The notes under the pieces are model-generated. The model was given only the letters and a program-made list of their open reading frames with translations, was not told the origin of the DNA and ran no database searches. A program made the translations under genes and the position numbers. Positions 1-9,084 of a stretch of DNA of 64,000 bases are shown piece by piece (positions within the stretch are counted from its first letter, which is position 1; every line of letters begins with the position of its first letter). The DNA comes from Methanobrevibacter sp. (GTDB lineage Archaea > Methanobacteriota > Methanobacteria > Methanobacteriales > Methanobacteriaceae): NCBI GenBank assembly GCA_022775905.1, contig JALFJX010000036.1, positions 18,591-82,590 on the forward strand, in the 5' to 3' direction.

Positions 1-217
1 TTGTTAATCTATAAAGTCTCCCTTTACGCATTTCAGGATTGATTATCTCAATCAAATCTTTACTTTTCAGTTCTGACAATACCTTGCTCACGTGATTAGT
101 TTTGATGTTGCTGCGCTCGGCAATTTCGGTTGGCATCAGCACATCCTCATCTAAAGCTTTTAAAACCCTCTGTCTGTACGAAGACCTTTGAATGAATTCA
201 AACGTTTCTTTATCCAT
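1..217 (-). CDS. Winged-helix transcriptional regulator (3' end beyond the window)
   Basis: The visible 72 codons start with an ATG at 217 and run off the left edge, so the C-terminus is missing. The core reads PTEIAERSNIKTNHVSKVLS, followed by ELKSKDLIEIINPEMRKGRL, a winged helix-turn-helix in which the recognition helix is TNHVSKVLSELKSK. It is a clear paralogue of the complete 98-residue regulator at 22554-22850, which carries NHISKVLSELKSKEIVE and ARKGRLYRLTDTGK. Codon use (ctg, cgc, ggc) is somewhat richer in GC than the neighbours. The target is unknown; DNA-binding regulation is inferred from the fold. Confidence 0.8.
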   Translation of the reverse strand, partial: MDKETFEFIQRSSYRQRVLKALDEDVLMPTEIAERSNIKTNHVSKVLSELKSKDLIEIINPEMRKGRLYRLT

Positions 218-820
218 AACAAAATCAACTCTTACAATACTATATATCGCCAATATGATATAAAATGTTGCTTGACATCTACAAAGCAAAGAATAACCTC
301 TTCCGGAAATAATGCTCCCAAAATATCATGATAATGATTGAGCAAAGATTACTTTACACAATAACCTATCAAAATAATCAGTCATCAAACGGATTAAATC
401 ATAGCTAATGGCAACATAGGATTTGTAATTGATATTCAAAATATTTTTTAACAATGAAATTATCTGTAAAAAAGAGATGAAGAGCTTGTCGTTTACTCCT
501 CAAGTGAATTGATATGTCTACAATTAATAATTACAATGATAAAGTATAAAAAGAAGGAATCATCCCACGACACGAAGACGATCCCGCAATTTATCCTTGG
601 TGTGATACAATATATGCCCAATCAGCTATTTAAGGTCTTCTGCAGCATTTGTATAAAATAAAAATTAATGTAAACAGGTTGTTTGATATATACGTGAAGA
701 TTCGTTTTTAGTAGTGGGCGAAGGCGTTAATAGTTAAATAAAAGAATAGTTAATTTAAACCTATATGGAATCATTGAAGTGTGAAATGGTCTAGGTCATG
801 ATAAATTAAAATAAATTGAA
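218..820. other. Gene-poor region with possible gene remnant
   Basis: About 600 bases hold no convincing complete gene. Between roughly 536 and 661 there is a stretch of less AT-biased sequence. One frame gives a 41-codon open frame starting at 536. A second frame reads KEGIIPRHEDDPAIYPWCDT before a stop, which looks more like real protein than random AT-rich sequence. I interpret it as a decayed gene fragment, with low certainty. I saw no RNA gene here. Confidence 0.3.
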
Positions 821-834
821 GGTGCAGTTGCACC
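821..834 (-). terminator. Hairpin terminator after the 837-1283 gene
   Basis: The inverted repeat GGTGCA-GT-TGCACC lies 2 bases past the stop codon of the minus-strand gene at 837. On the minus strand it is followed by the T-rich stretch TTCAATTTATTTT. Confidence 0.5.
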
Positions 835-836
835 AC

Positions 837-1283
837 CTAAAATTTAACTTCAACTTCTTGGATTTCAACACCTTGGCTTACCGGATATCTGTGATACCCA
901 TCATAACCATCTTCACCATTGCCCCATTCACTCCATTTCCACTCACCATCCATGTAGAAATAGGCACGGGACATATAAGAGTCTTTGTAAACTGATTCAC
1001 CGTTTTTATATAGGTGCACCTCAAATCCACCTACTGAACCACCCATCCACTTTTCTGCTTCTACAGTGTATTCCCCAACGGTTTCCGTATAGGTCTTGTC
1101 ATATTCGGGTAATTCTACCGTTATAGTGTCTGGTGTAACAGAATTCTTTTCATCAGAGATTGTGTCATTAGTTATATCAGCATCATCTTGTTTATTCATA
1201 CTTGGCATTAAAACAAGAATGCCAGCTAAAAGAATTATAATGACCACAAGCAATCCAATTATTACAATTTTATTGTTTTCCAT
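837..1283 (-). CDS. Small membrane-anchored extracytoplasmic protein
   Basis: The product has 148 residues. One N-terminal membrane segment (residues about 5-27, VIIGLLVVIIILLAGILVLM) is followed by an acidic linker and a beta-rich outer domain with WMGGSVGGFEVHLYK and EGEW/WSEWGNGEDGYDGY-like aromatic and glycine stretches. The start was set at the ATG at 1283, because GGTGAT lies 4 bases before it and the GTG three codons upstream lies inside that ribosome binding site. The N-terminus (MENNKIVII) resembles those of the neighbouring Ig-like proteins, although no Ig domain is evident. It lies 83 bases downstream of that gene set and is probably its last member. Function is unknown; it is likely displayed on the outer face of the membrane. 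Confidence 0.7.
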   Translation of the reverse strand: MENNKIVIIGLLVVIIILLAGILVLMPSMNKQDDADITNDTISDEKNSVTPDTITVELPEYDKTYTETVGEYTVEAEKWMGGSVGGFEVHLYKNGESVYKDSYMSRAYFYMDGEWKWSEWGNGEDGYDGYHRYPVSQGVEIQEVEVKF

Positions 1284-1366
1284 TTTTATCACCTATAAAA
1301 TAAAAAAATTAAGTAACTGCCGAAGCAGAATACTTTTAAATTTGAAATGTTTTTTTATTGGACACT

Positions 1367-1957
1367 TTATTTAGATTTATCAACATACCAATGTCCCGCA
1401 TTAGGATAATCCACAGCATTCGGAACATTTGGATAATATTTCTTACTTGGACCTAAATTTTTTATAAAATTACCATTTCCATCAATAAGAGCATAATATC
1501 CATCTTCACCCATTACAACTTGAGTATTTGAAGTTGTACTTGAACTGGCAGGTTCGGCTTTGACAACTTCTTCTTTAATTGTTAATTTCTGTGTTGTGTT
1601 GTTGCCAGTGTAGTTTTCATTTCCACCATAAGTAACAGTAACATTATATTTGCCTTTTTTCAAATCAAGATCCAATTTTGCCTTACCCTTGGAATTAGTT
1701 TTTACAACATCATCAACAACAACTTTACCTTTGCTGTTGGTTATTGTAATGTTAACTACTTCTTTTGATAGTGGAGTCTTATTCAAATCTGTTAATGTTA
1801 TTGACAATTCTCCACCTTCGTATTGTTCCTTATCACTTGTAATTTTAATTTTTGTAGGTTCCTTTGCATGCATCGGATTAAACATGGCAAATCCTATTGC
1901 AGCTGCAAGAATAACAATTATTACAATTAGTATTATAATTATGTTTTTGTTTTCCAT
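1367..1957 (-). CDS. Membrane-anchored Ig-like domain protein, cassette type A
   Basis: The product has 196 residues. It has an N-terminal membrane helix (residues 5-26) and one bacterial Ig-like/adhesin repeat at residues about 34-130 (KVKIT- to QKLTIKEE-like, with YEGGELSITLTDLNKTPLSK and VTVTYGGNENYTGNN). A Ser/Thr linker leads to a C-terminal tail with GEDGYYALIDGNGNFIKNLG. Two adjacent ATGs exist. The second (1957) is better spaced from GAGGTGAT and matches the MENKN start of its paralogues. The Ig part is nearly the same as that of the gene at 2633-3217. The gene lies 9 bases downstream of 1967-2590. It is probably surface exposed; the ligand is unknown. Confidence 0.75.
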   Translation of the reverse strand: MENKNIIIILIVIIVILAAAIGFAMFNPMHAKEPTKIKITSDKEQYEGGELSITLTDLNKTPLSKEVVNITITNSKGKVVVDDVVKTNSKGKAKLDLDLKKGKYNVTVTYGGNENYTGNNTTQKLTIKEEVVKAEPASSSTTSNTQVVMGEDGYYALIDGNGNFIKNLGPSKKYYPNVPNAVDYPNAGHWYVDKSK

Positions 1958-1966
1958 CATATCACC

Positions 1967-2590
1967 TCATGTATGGTATGTTCCGGTATTTGAATCACGG
2001 GCTGTGTACCCTCCAACTGTCACATACTCTCCAGGCCTGTCACCGTCTACTGTAATTTCAAGATAATGCATATCATTTGCAATTGCATACTCCTTGGTTA
2101 TGCCTTGAGCATCAACTTCAGGCCCATATTCCGGATATATTCCACCATCAGGAGCATATTTGCTTGCATGAGTTGTGGTTGATGTTTGATCATTACTAAC
2201 TAATTCAGTAGTTGCCTTTTTAACGGTGATATTGTCAGCAATGGAGACCTGTGCATATTTATCATTTCCCTCAAATTTACATTCAGCAGAATAGTTGCCC
2301 TTTTCTTCCATCTTGAATTTTGCTTTTCCTTTGGAGTTGGTTGTTATTTTCTCATCAATTGTTATTCCGTCATTATCAGTGAGTTTAATGCTTATAGTTT
2401 CATTTTCGATTGGATTTCCGTGACTGTCAGTCAACACAACCACCAATGAATCGCCGACATTGATTTTTTTATCGGCAATTTTTAAATTTGACTTTTCTTT
2501 TGCTATTTGCTGAGAAAACATCACACCTACAGCTGCAGCAAGAATAACAATTATCACAATCAGTATTATGATTATATTTTTGTTTTCCAT
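1967..2590 (-). CDS. Membrane-anchored Ig-like domain protein, cassette type B
   Basis: The product has 207 residues. It has an N-terminal membrane helix (MENKNIIIILIVIIVILAAA), then one Ig-like domain of a second subtype at about residues 34-124 (DKKINVGDSLVVVLTDSHGN, GKAKFKMEEKGNYSAECKFE). The tail contains YPEYGPEVDAQGITKEYAIA and ends TGTYHT. The same tail type (YPEYGPAVDSLGTTREDAIA, ending CYHT) is found in the gene at 3233-3841. It sits between two type A genes in an apparent operon. The function of the tail is unknown. Its conservation between copies suggests a folded module rather than a linker. Confidence 0.75.
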   Translation of the reverse strand: MENKNIIIILIVIIVILAAAVGVMFSQQIAKEKSNLKIADKKINVGDSLVVVLTDSHGNPIENETISIKLTDNDGITIDEKITTNSKGKAKFKMEEKGNYSAECKFEGNDKYAQVSIADNITVKKATTELVSNDQTSTTTHASKYAPDGGIYPEYGPEVDAQGITKEYAIANDMHYLEITVDGDRPGEYVTVGGYTARDSNTGTYHT

Positions 2591-2632
2591 AAGAATACCT
2601 CAGATATACTTAATTTTAAATTAAAAATTTGT

Positions 2633-3217
2633 TTAATAACCTCCACCCTCTTCAATAAAATTACCGCTTGGGGTCCAAACGCCTTTTCTACCACCTTTAT
2701 AACCTTCTATAACACCACTATCCTCATCAACACTTTCAACTACAACGCTTTCACCAGATCCTCCACTTAAATCTCTGCCATTGTATTCTGTCGAAGAGGA
2801 ACTGGATTGTATACTAACTGTCTGTTTAATTTCCTCTTTAATAGTTAACTTTTGTGTTGTGTTATTTCCAGTATAATTTTCATTTCCACCATAAGTCACA
2901 TTTACAGTATAGTTACCTTTCTTTAAATCCAAATCCAATTTAGCTTTACCCTTGGAATTAGTTTTAATTGTTTCATTGATTACAACTTTACCTTTTTTAT
3001 TTGTAATTGTGATGTTTACTTTTTCTTTTGAAATTGCAGTTTTATTCAAATCTGTTAATTGTATTGTTACTTTGCCACCTTCATATTGTGACTTATCACT
3101 TGTTATTTTAACTTTAGTCGGCTCTTTAGCAGCAGGTTGCATAAACATTACACCCGCAACAACCGCTAAAACCACTATTATTGCTATTAAAATTATGATT
3201 ATGTTTTTGTTTTCCAT
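2633..3217 (-). CDS. Membrane-anchored Ig-like domain protein, cassette type A copy
   Basis: The product has 194 residues. The membrane helix at residues 5-25 is followed by an Ig-like repeat (KVKITSDKSQYEGGKVTIQL, VNVTYGGNENYTGNN) closely matching 1367-1957. The tail has diverged: VDEDSGVIEGYKGGRKGVWT, then PSGNFIEEGGGY. The start is the ATG at 3217; the longer frame uses a GTG with no ribosome binding site and breaks the family MENKN start. It lies 15 bases downstream of 3233-3841, supporting co-transcription. It is likely anchored in the membrane and facing out. Confidence 0.75.
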   Translation of the reverse strand: MENKNIIIILIAIIVVLAVVAGVMFMQPAAKEPTKVKITSDKSQYEGGKVTIQLTDLNKTAISKEKVNITITNKKGKVVINETIKTNSKGKAKLDLDLKKGNYTVNVTYGGNENYTGNNTTQKLTIKEEIKQTVSIQSSSSSTEYNGRDLSGGSGESVVVESVDEDSGVIEGYKGGRKGVWTPSGNFIEEGGGY

Positions 3218-3232
3218 TTTAACGACCACTCA

Positions 3233-3841
3233 TTAAGTATGATAACATCCGGCATTTGAATCATAAGGAACATACAATCCTGCATTTTGTCCATCAATTG
3301 TTTGAGGAATATAATGCCAGTTATTTGCTATTGCATCTTCACGGGTAGTGCCCAATGAATCGACTGCCGGCCCATACTCCGGATAATATGAATATCCATC
3401 TTCGCTTAAACCTGATACTGAATCAAAATTACTAGTTTTCTTTTCACTAACAGTTTTGGTTGATACCTTTTTAACTTTAATATTATCTGAAAGAGAACTA
3501 GCAGCATATTTGCCTTCACCATCAAATGTGCATTCAACAGAGTATTTTCCTTTTTCTTCAACTTTTAATTTAGCTTTTCCTTTATCATTAGTTGTAACAT
3601 CCTCCTCAATTGTAATTCCATCTTCATCAGTGAGTTTTATATTGATTGTTGCATCGGGCAATCCAATACCATGAGTATCTGTTAATACAACAACTAACTT
3701 ACCCCCTTCATCAATTGTTTTATCTACAATTGCTAATTTGGATTCTTCTTTAAATGTGGGAAGTGCAAACATTGCAACACAAATGATGAGGATTACGATA
3801 ATCACAGATAATACAACAATTATACTTTTTTGTTTATTCAT
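3233..3841 (-). CDS. Membrane-anchored Ig-like domain protein, cassette type B copy
   Basis: The product has 202 residues. It starts MNKQKS at the ATG at 3841, with GGAG 7 bases upstream; a longer frame has no site. The membrane helix (residues about 6-27) is followed by an Ig-like domain (DKTIDEGGKLVVVLTDTHGI, KGKYSVECTFDGEGKYAASS) and a tail YPEYGPAVDSLGTTREDAIA...NAGCYHT, the type B module. It is the first gene of the five-gene minus-strand set that ends at 837. Confidence 0.75.
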   Translation of the reverse strand: MNKQKSIIVVLSVIIVILIICVAMFALPTFKEESKLAIVDKTIDEGGKLVVVLTDTHGIGLPDATINIKLTDEDGITIEEDVTTNDKGKAKLKVEEKGKYSVECTFDGEGKYAASSLSDNIKVKKVSTKTVSEKKTSNFDSVSGLSEDGYSYYPEYGPAVDSLGTTREDAIANNWHYIPQTIDGQNAGLYVPYDSNAGCYHT

Positions 3842-3883
3842 AATAGTCTCCAAATAATAAATATTAAATGAACAAATCACATT

Positions 3884-4087
3884 TTACTTAATTGTAATTT
3901 TTGCTTTTATTTTATCAACATTTTTAACATCATAATATGTTACTGTTCTAGTTTTACTAAGATTTTTCCAAGTTCCAGATTTGAAATGCCACCAATAAGT
4001 TGCTTTATATTTACTTTTAAGCATTGGTTTTTTGTTTTTTAGTAATGTTGTGGTTACACCATATAATCCATCAAGAAAATCATCCAT
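3884..4087 (-). CDS. Small hypothetical protein after hmgA
   Basis: The product has 67 residues, starting at the ATG at 4087, one base after the hmgA stop; GAGGAT within the end of hmgA could serve as ribosome binding site. It is basic and aromatic (MLKSKYKATYWWHFKSGTWK) with no membrane segment. A longer frame into hmgA exists but lacks support. The sequence resembles the C-terminal repeat of some surface proteins, so it may be a remnant. No function is assigned. Confidence 0.45.
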   Translation of the reverse strand: MDDFLDGLYGVTTTLLKNKKPMLKSKYKATYWWHFKSGTWKNLSKTRTVTYYDVKNVDKIKAKITIK

Positions 4088-4088
4088 A

Positions 4089-5291
4089 TTATCCTCTTCC
4101 AAGTTCCTGATGAGCTCTTGCAAGGTGTCCTGCAGCCAGTGCACCGACAAGAGATAATTCTCCTGCAAGTACAGTACATGCTACAATCTCTGCAAATTCA
4201 CGTGCTTTACCTGAACCCGCAACACCAAGAATTTCCAATCCTTCATGAGCAACTTCAAGGCTTGTTCCACCACCAACAGTAGCTACTGGCAAATCAGGCA
4301 GATTAACTGAGAAATATAAATCCCCATTTCTGTTTTCTGCAGTTGTAATACCTAAAGAACCTTCTGCAACATGAGCAGGGTCTTGACCTGTTGCTAAAAA
4401 TATAGCTGCAACCATATTTGCATAATGAGCATTAAATGCCATACTTCCAGCTGCTGCTGAACCTATTAAGTTTTTGGCAGTGTTTACTTCAACAATTGCA
4501 TCTGCAGTAGTTTTAAGTTTTTTTGAAACAATATCCTTTGGAACTAATATATCTGCTATAACACTTTTTCCTCTTCCTTCAACAATGTTAATAGCAGCAG
4601 GTTTTTTATCAACACAAACATTACCGCTTAATGCAATATGAAGTGCACTGGTATCTTGTGCTAATTTGTCTAAGATTTTTTCAGAAGCTATTGTTACCAT
4701 ATTCATTCCCATACTGTCTCCGGTTGAGAATACAAATCTTGGATATACATAGCTTCCAACTATTAAAATAGGATCAATTTTAATTAATTTACCATGAGAG
4801 GTTGTACTTTCTGCAATAACTTTTAACTCATCGAAATTATCAATAAACCACTGTTTGATTTTCAATGCATCACTTACACCTTCACATTTGATAGCAGGTG
4901 CACGAGTCATAATATCAGAAGTTACTCTTGCATTAGCTCCACCGGATGCAGTAATAGTTGATGCACCCCTATTAATTGAAGCTACAAGTGCTCCTTCAGA
5001 TGTAGCGAGAGGCACAAATACTTCACGTTTGCAGTATTCACCATTGATTTTTAATGGTCCTGCTATACCCATAGGAAGTTGCAATACTCCAATAGAGTTT
5101 TCAATGTTACGGGCAGATGCTCTTTCCATATCAAGAGTATAATTTGAGATATTATCTAATTTGATGGAATATTTTTGTTCTAAAAATTCCCTTCTAATAT
5201 CTGTTGCTTCTTTTGCTGAAACTTCTTTATCAACTTGATAAAGTTTCATTTCACCATTCAATAACTTATCAATAATTTTCTGATTTGACAT
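4089..5291 (-). CDS. hmgA: 3-hydroxy-3-methylglutaryl-CoA reductase (NADPH)
   Basis: This enzyme reduces HMG-CoA to mevalonate, the committed step towards the isoprenoid chains of archaeal lipids. The 400 residues match the catalytic part of class I enzymes. The ENSIG motif is at 64-68, TSEGALVASINRGA carries the catalytic Glu (about 99), GDSMGMNM lies at 191-198, and the C-terminal GHLARAH holds the catalytic His (about 389). There is no N-terminal membrane domain, as is usual in archaea. Its ATG overlaps the sucD stop by one base, so the two are translationally coupled. Confidence 0.97.
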   Translation of the reverse strand: MSNQKIIDKLLNGEMKLYQVDKEVSAKEATDIRREFLEQKYSIKLDNISNYTLDMERASARNIENSIGVLQLPMGIAGPLKINGEYCKREVFVPLATSEGALVASINRGASTITASGGANARVTSDIMTRAPAIKCEGVSDALKIKQWFIDNFDELKVIAESTTSHGKLIKIDPILIVGSYVYPRFVFSTGDSMGMNMVTIASEKILDKLAQDTSALHIALSGNVCVDKKPAAINIVEGRGKSVIADILVPKDIVSKKLKTTADAIVEVNTAKNLIGSAAAGSMAFNAHYANMVAAIFLATGQDPAHVAEGSLGITTAENRNGDLYFSVNLPDLPVATVGGGTSLEVAHEGLEILGVAGSGKAREFAEIVACTVLAGELSLVGALAAGHLARAHQELGRG

Positions 5292-6154
5292 TACATAACC
5301 TTTTTAAGTAAATCTACAATTTCTGATGGTTTTGCTGCTACTTCAACTCCAGCTTCATTTAAAGCTTTGGTTTTACTTGCAACAGTACCGGAACTTCCTT
5401 GAATAATAGCTCCAGCGTGTCCCATTCTTTTACCAGGTGGTGCAGTTCTTCCTGCAATGTAAGATACAACAGGTTTTGTCATTTCTTCAGCAATGAATTT
5501 TCCAGCCCTTTCTTCTGCAGTTCCACCAATCTCACCAATTAAAACAACAGCATCAGTGTCTTTATCATCTTCAAATCTTGTTAATATATCAACGTAGTTA
5601 TCACCAGTTACTGGATCTCCACCAATACCAACTGCAGTACTTTGACCAATACCCTCATTGGTAAGTTCATTAGCGATTTCGTAAGTTAAGGTACCACTTC
5701 TTGAAATAAGACCAACATTTCCTTCTTTGAAAATGTGAGTAGGCATAATACCTAATTTACCAACACCAGGGGAGATAATTCCAGGAGTATTAGGTCCAAT
5801 AATAGTTGTTCCCATTTGTTTTGCATATGCCATTATTTTCATACTGTCATGAACTGGAATATGTTCTGAAATAATAACAACTAAATCTAAATGTCTTATT
5901 GCTTCGAATGCAGCATCTTTTGCGAATTTTGCAGGAACAAAAATAATTGAAGCATTAATATCAGTTTCTTCTTTTGCCTCTTCGATTGAATTGAAAATTG
6001 GAACTTGGTCTAAAAACATTTGACCGCCTTTTCCAGGGGTAATTCCTGCAACAATATTAGTATTGTAGTTTAACATTTGTTCTGTATGGAATGAACCTTG
6101 TTTACCAGTTATTCCTTGAACTAAACATTTTGTATCTTTATTTAATAAAATCAT
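5291..6154 (-). CDS. sucD: Succinyl-CoA synthetase, alpha subunit
   Basis: This is the alpha subunit (287 residues) of succinate-CoA ligase, which interconverts succinyl-CoA and succinate with ATP or GTP. In methanogens it belongs to the incomplete reductive citrate branch. An N-terminal CoA-binding Rossmann domain ([16 protein letters not shown]) is followed by a ligase domain with the phosphorylated His in [13 protein letters not shown] (H246). GGAG lies 9 bases before the ATG. The beta subunit is not in this window. It is coupled to hmgA downstream and lies 12 bases downstream of the 6167-6892 gene. Confidence 0.95.
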   Translation of the reverse strand: MILLNKDTKCLVQGITGKQGSFHTEQMLNYNTNIVAGITPGKGGQMFLDQVPIFNSIEEAKEETDINASIIFVPAKFAKDAAFEAIRHLDLVVIISEHIPVHDSMKIMAYAKQMGTTIIGPNTPGIISPGVGKLGIMPTHIFKEGNVGLISRSGTLTYEIANELTNEGIGQSTAVGIGGDPVTGDNYVDILTRFEDDKDTDAVVLIGEIGGTAEERAGKFIAEEMTKPVVSYIAGRTAPPGKRMGHAGAIIQGSSGTVASKTKALNEAGVEVAAKPSEIVDLLKKVM

Positions 6155-6166
6155 AACTATTAACTC

Positions 6167-6892
6167 CTATCTTAATATCCTAGTTTTATTTTCAAATGGA
6201 ACAGCTAAATCAATCATATTTCCATTCATAAATGCAGTAGCGGAAAATATTACGCTACCAGGTAATACATTACAAGTTGTTCCTCTTTTAACTAAATAAA
6301 CATTTTTATTTCCAAGTGCAGCTCCAATCATTGCACTAGCTATTACTCCAACTGATTCTATATTTTCAACAGTTGCAACAACGACAGGATCATCAGTTTC
6401 TGGTGAAACATAACCTACACCAGGTATTTCTCTTATTTTAGGTTCAATATAATCTGAAACATCAGTTAAATTTTTCATGCCTTTTGCAGCATCAATAGCA
6501 GAATTAGCAACATCTGCAACAAATGGTTCTCCACCATAAGTATCAAAACCTAAAACGATTGCATCAGGATACCTGTCTTTTCTAATGCTTGCTTCAGCAT
6601 ATGAAATTCCTTCACCAGCACCTTCTGGAGTTGATGAAATTCCAGACAAATCTCCTAAATTTTCTGCACTTTCTCTTAAAACATTAACAAGACCTTCATT
6701 AACAGTTTCAAGTAAATCATCTTCAACGAATGCACTTACAACAACATCATCACCAGTGACATTGGTTAAAGCAACATCCCTTGCACCTAATTCCTTGACT
6801 TTATAAAGGTTTTTTTCAATAGTTTCTACTAGCATAGAACTACAGGATACATCATTCTTTGATATATCTGCACCTATAGCAGTAATTTTCAA
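6167..6892 (-). CDS. Conserved methanogen protein of unknown function upstream of sucD-hmgA
   Basis: The product has 241 residues, soluble, with no membrane segment. The start is a TTG at 6892 with AAGGTG 5 bases upstream. Features include an N-terminal alpha/beta segment (MKITAIGADISKNDVSCSSM), a glycine-rich centre (PEGAGEGISYAEASIRKDRY), an acidic segment (YVSPETDDPVVVATVENIES) and a C-terminal ASAMIGAALGNKNVYLVKRG. I do not recognise a characterised family with certainty. It is the first gene of the sucD-hmgA operon. A role linked to CoA metabolism or lipid precursors would be only a guess from position. Confidence 0.7.
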   Translation of the reverse strand: MKITAIGADISKNDVSCSSMLVETIEKNLYKVKELGARDVALTNVTGDDVVVSAFVEDDLLETVNEGLVNVLRESAENLGDLSGISSTPEGAGEGISYAEASIRKDRYPDAIVLGFDTYGGEPFVADVANSAIDAAKGMKNLTDVSDYIEPKIREIPGVGYVSPETDDPVVVATVENIESVGVIASAMIGAALGNKNVYLVKRGTTCNVLPGSVIFSATAFMNGNMIDLAVPFENKTRILR

Positions 6893-7103
6893 ATTAACAC
6901 CTTGAATAATTGATTTTTGAAATAAATAAAATTTTAAATTTTATTGATATATTATTTGTTATTTAATTTATTTAAGTATTAGTAATTTACAATTCAGCAT
7001 ATAGACATTATTCAATTTTTTAATAAAAATAAGTTGATTAAATGAATAATATTTTAAAATAAATAATGAAATTAGCATGATAATTTTAATGAGTGAATTT
7101 TAA

Positions 7104-8890
7104 TTAAATGCAATCTTTAAATTTCATGTTAATTCCAAAACCTTTAGGCAAATCCAAAGCATTATATTCACCATCTAATTGATTAATGAGATTTTTAATA
7201 ATTGTAAAACCTAATGTAGTTGGATTATTAATATCAATTTCATCAGGTAGACCCACTCCATCATCCCATACGTCAACTTCATACATACCATCCATTAATC
7301 TGAATTTGACATGAAAATTACCGCATTCATTCTCATCAAAAGCAAAATTAAGTGAATTTAATGCAAGTTCATTTAAAATTAACCCGATTGGAATTGCTTT
7401 ATCCATATGAACTTTACATGATTCAACATCCAGATTTAATTTGATATTAGATTCATATGCTTTGAATAATCCAATGTCAAAGTAGTATATTCCAAGGAAT
7501 CTACATAGGCAAAGTCAGAAGAATTGAAAACTTGATGATGGATTGTAGCCATGGAGGAGATTCTGTTTCTAGTTTTCTTTAAGATCCATTCATAATCTCC
7601 ATCATTGAATCTCAATTCAAGATTAAGCAGACTTAATATAATCTGCAAGTTATTTTTAACTCTATGATGAACCTCTTTAAGCAAAACTTTTTGACCATTG
7701 AGAGAAACTTCCAACTCTTTTTCTCTTTCCAATTCGCCAGTTACATCTTTAATACCCATAAATGATATATTATTCAAATTGTCATCATAATTTTCCAAAT
7801 ATATGAATAGATATTGGATTTTATGATAAAATGGAGATTTATACTCTATTACTTTTTCAACATTGTCCATTTCAATTAATTCAAATTTCTGAACAATTAA
7901 TCTATCATCCCTATTTACAATATATCCTCTAAAATCTTTTAATAGCTCAGTGATGTCCTTTTTTGGAATGTGTAAAATATCATAAAATGCATTACTTATT
8001 ATAAATTCACCTTTTGTATTTCTGATTAATGTGCCAGCACCCAATTTTGCATCGAGTTGGGTTAATAGTTTATTTGACAGAAAATCGTCAGGTTTATTAA
8101 CTTCAGTAATATCATTGATATAAACTATTGTTTGTGAAATAGGACCACTAGTGCGTAAATGTTCTGAATCAATTTTTAAAGTTTTATTTGTACCTTTTTC
8201 AGTTTTAATATGAATAATATTATCTTCATCGACAGCAGCACTTTCCACTAAAAATTCATATAATATTTTATCTTCAGGAACAACTAGATTATGGAGAATA
8301 TCTTTTTTAGAATCAGTTGCATTTCTTTCTTTTTCCAATAATTCATAAATCTTAGAAGTCCAGAAATAGTTACCACAAATATCTTTAATATAAACGTAAG
8401 ATTCCCCAATATCATCAGCATCAATAATTTTTCTGTTGGGATAAAAGTAACTGATCTGTAGTATTGTTAATAAATACCAACAGATTATCATTTTCATAAA
8501 TAATTTCAAAGGACAAATATTTCACATATCCTTCTTCATTTTCAAAATAGATATGAAGAACTCTAGTCCCTTTTGTTTGATAGACTTCTTTAAAAATAGG
8601 AAATAGAATATCTTTTAGATATTTGTAACTATCAGCATAACTTGTTCCGACAATGCTGTTGTTAGTATTTATCCCAAATTCATTAATGAAAACATTTGAA
8701 TAAATAAATGCATAATCCTGAAAATCATTTACAGGTATTAGAATATCTAGGTTAACTGATGTTTCTTTTAAAAATCCATTATATTCTACAACATCATAAG
8801 TTATACTACTTGGAGTAACCACTCACAATCAGCATATTTTGAAATGAAAATAGAAGAACTTTCTTTATCAAAATTAACCTCATATCCCAT
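7104..8890 (-). pseudogene. PAS sensor histidine kinase, frameshifted
   Basis: Pieces in three frames add up to one sensor kinase. The N-terminus starts at the ATG at 8890 (MGYEVNFDKESSSIFISKYA) and shifts frame near 8822. A PAS-like segment shifts again at a T run (8428-8432; one base too many). Two more PAS-like segments and a HisKA_2-type H-box (EVHHRVKNNLQIILSLLNLE) follow. A third shift lies at about 7465-7495, just before the ATPase domain (LILNELALNSLNFAFDENEC, DDGVGLPDEI, TLGFTIIKNLI). Restoring the frame there gives LFKAYESNIKLNLDVES, which joins the H-box domain to the ATPase as expected. No membrane segment is seen, so the protein would have been cytoplasmic. No response regulator is adjacent. 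Confidence 0.8.
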
Positions 8891-9084
8891 CTAATCGCCA
8901 TCCACAAATAATCATGTTTAATCATTATAAATATATTTGTTTATAATATTATGAGTTTATAAATATTTTTATTTAATTCATGAAAATACTCAGATATAAT
9001 TTTCATCAAATCACATACGGGAAAATTAATCTTCAATATAATATACTAAAATTTAATTAATAGAAAAAAACTAACATTATATTA

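Noticed and set aside
3884..4168. Longer 94-residue version of the small protein after hmgA
   Set aside because: The extra 27 residues lie inside the hmgA coding region; the ATG at 4087 is directly behind the hmgA stop with a plausible ribosome binding site.
6893..7103. Promoter or small RNA in the gap after the kinase remnant
   Set aside because: The sequence is uniformly AT-rich; no convincing hairpin, RNA fold or unique TATA element stands out.
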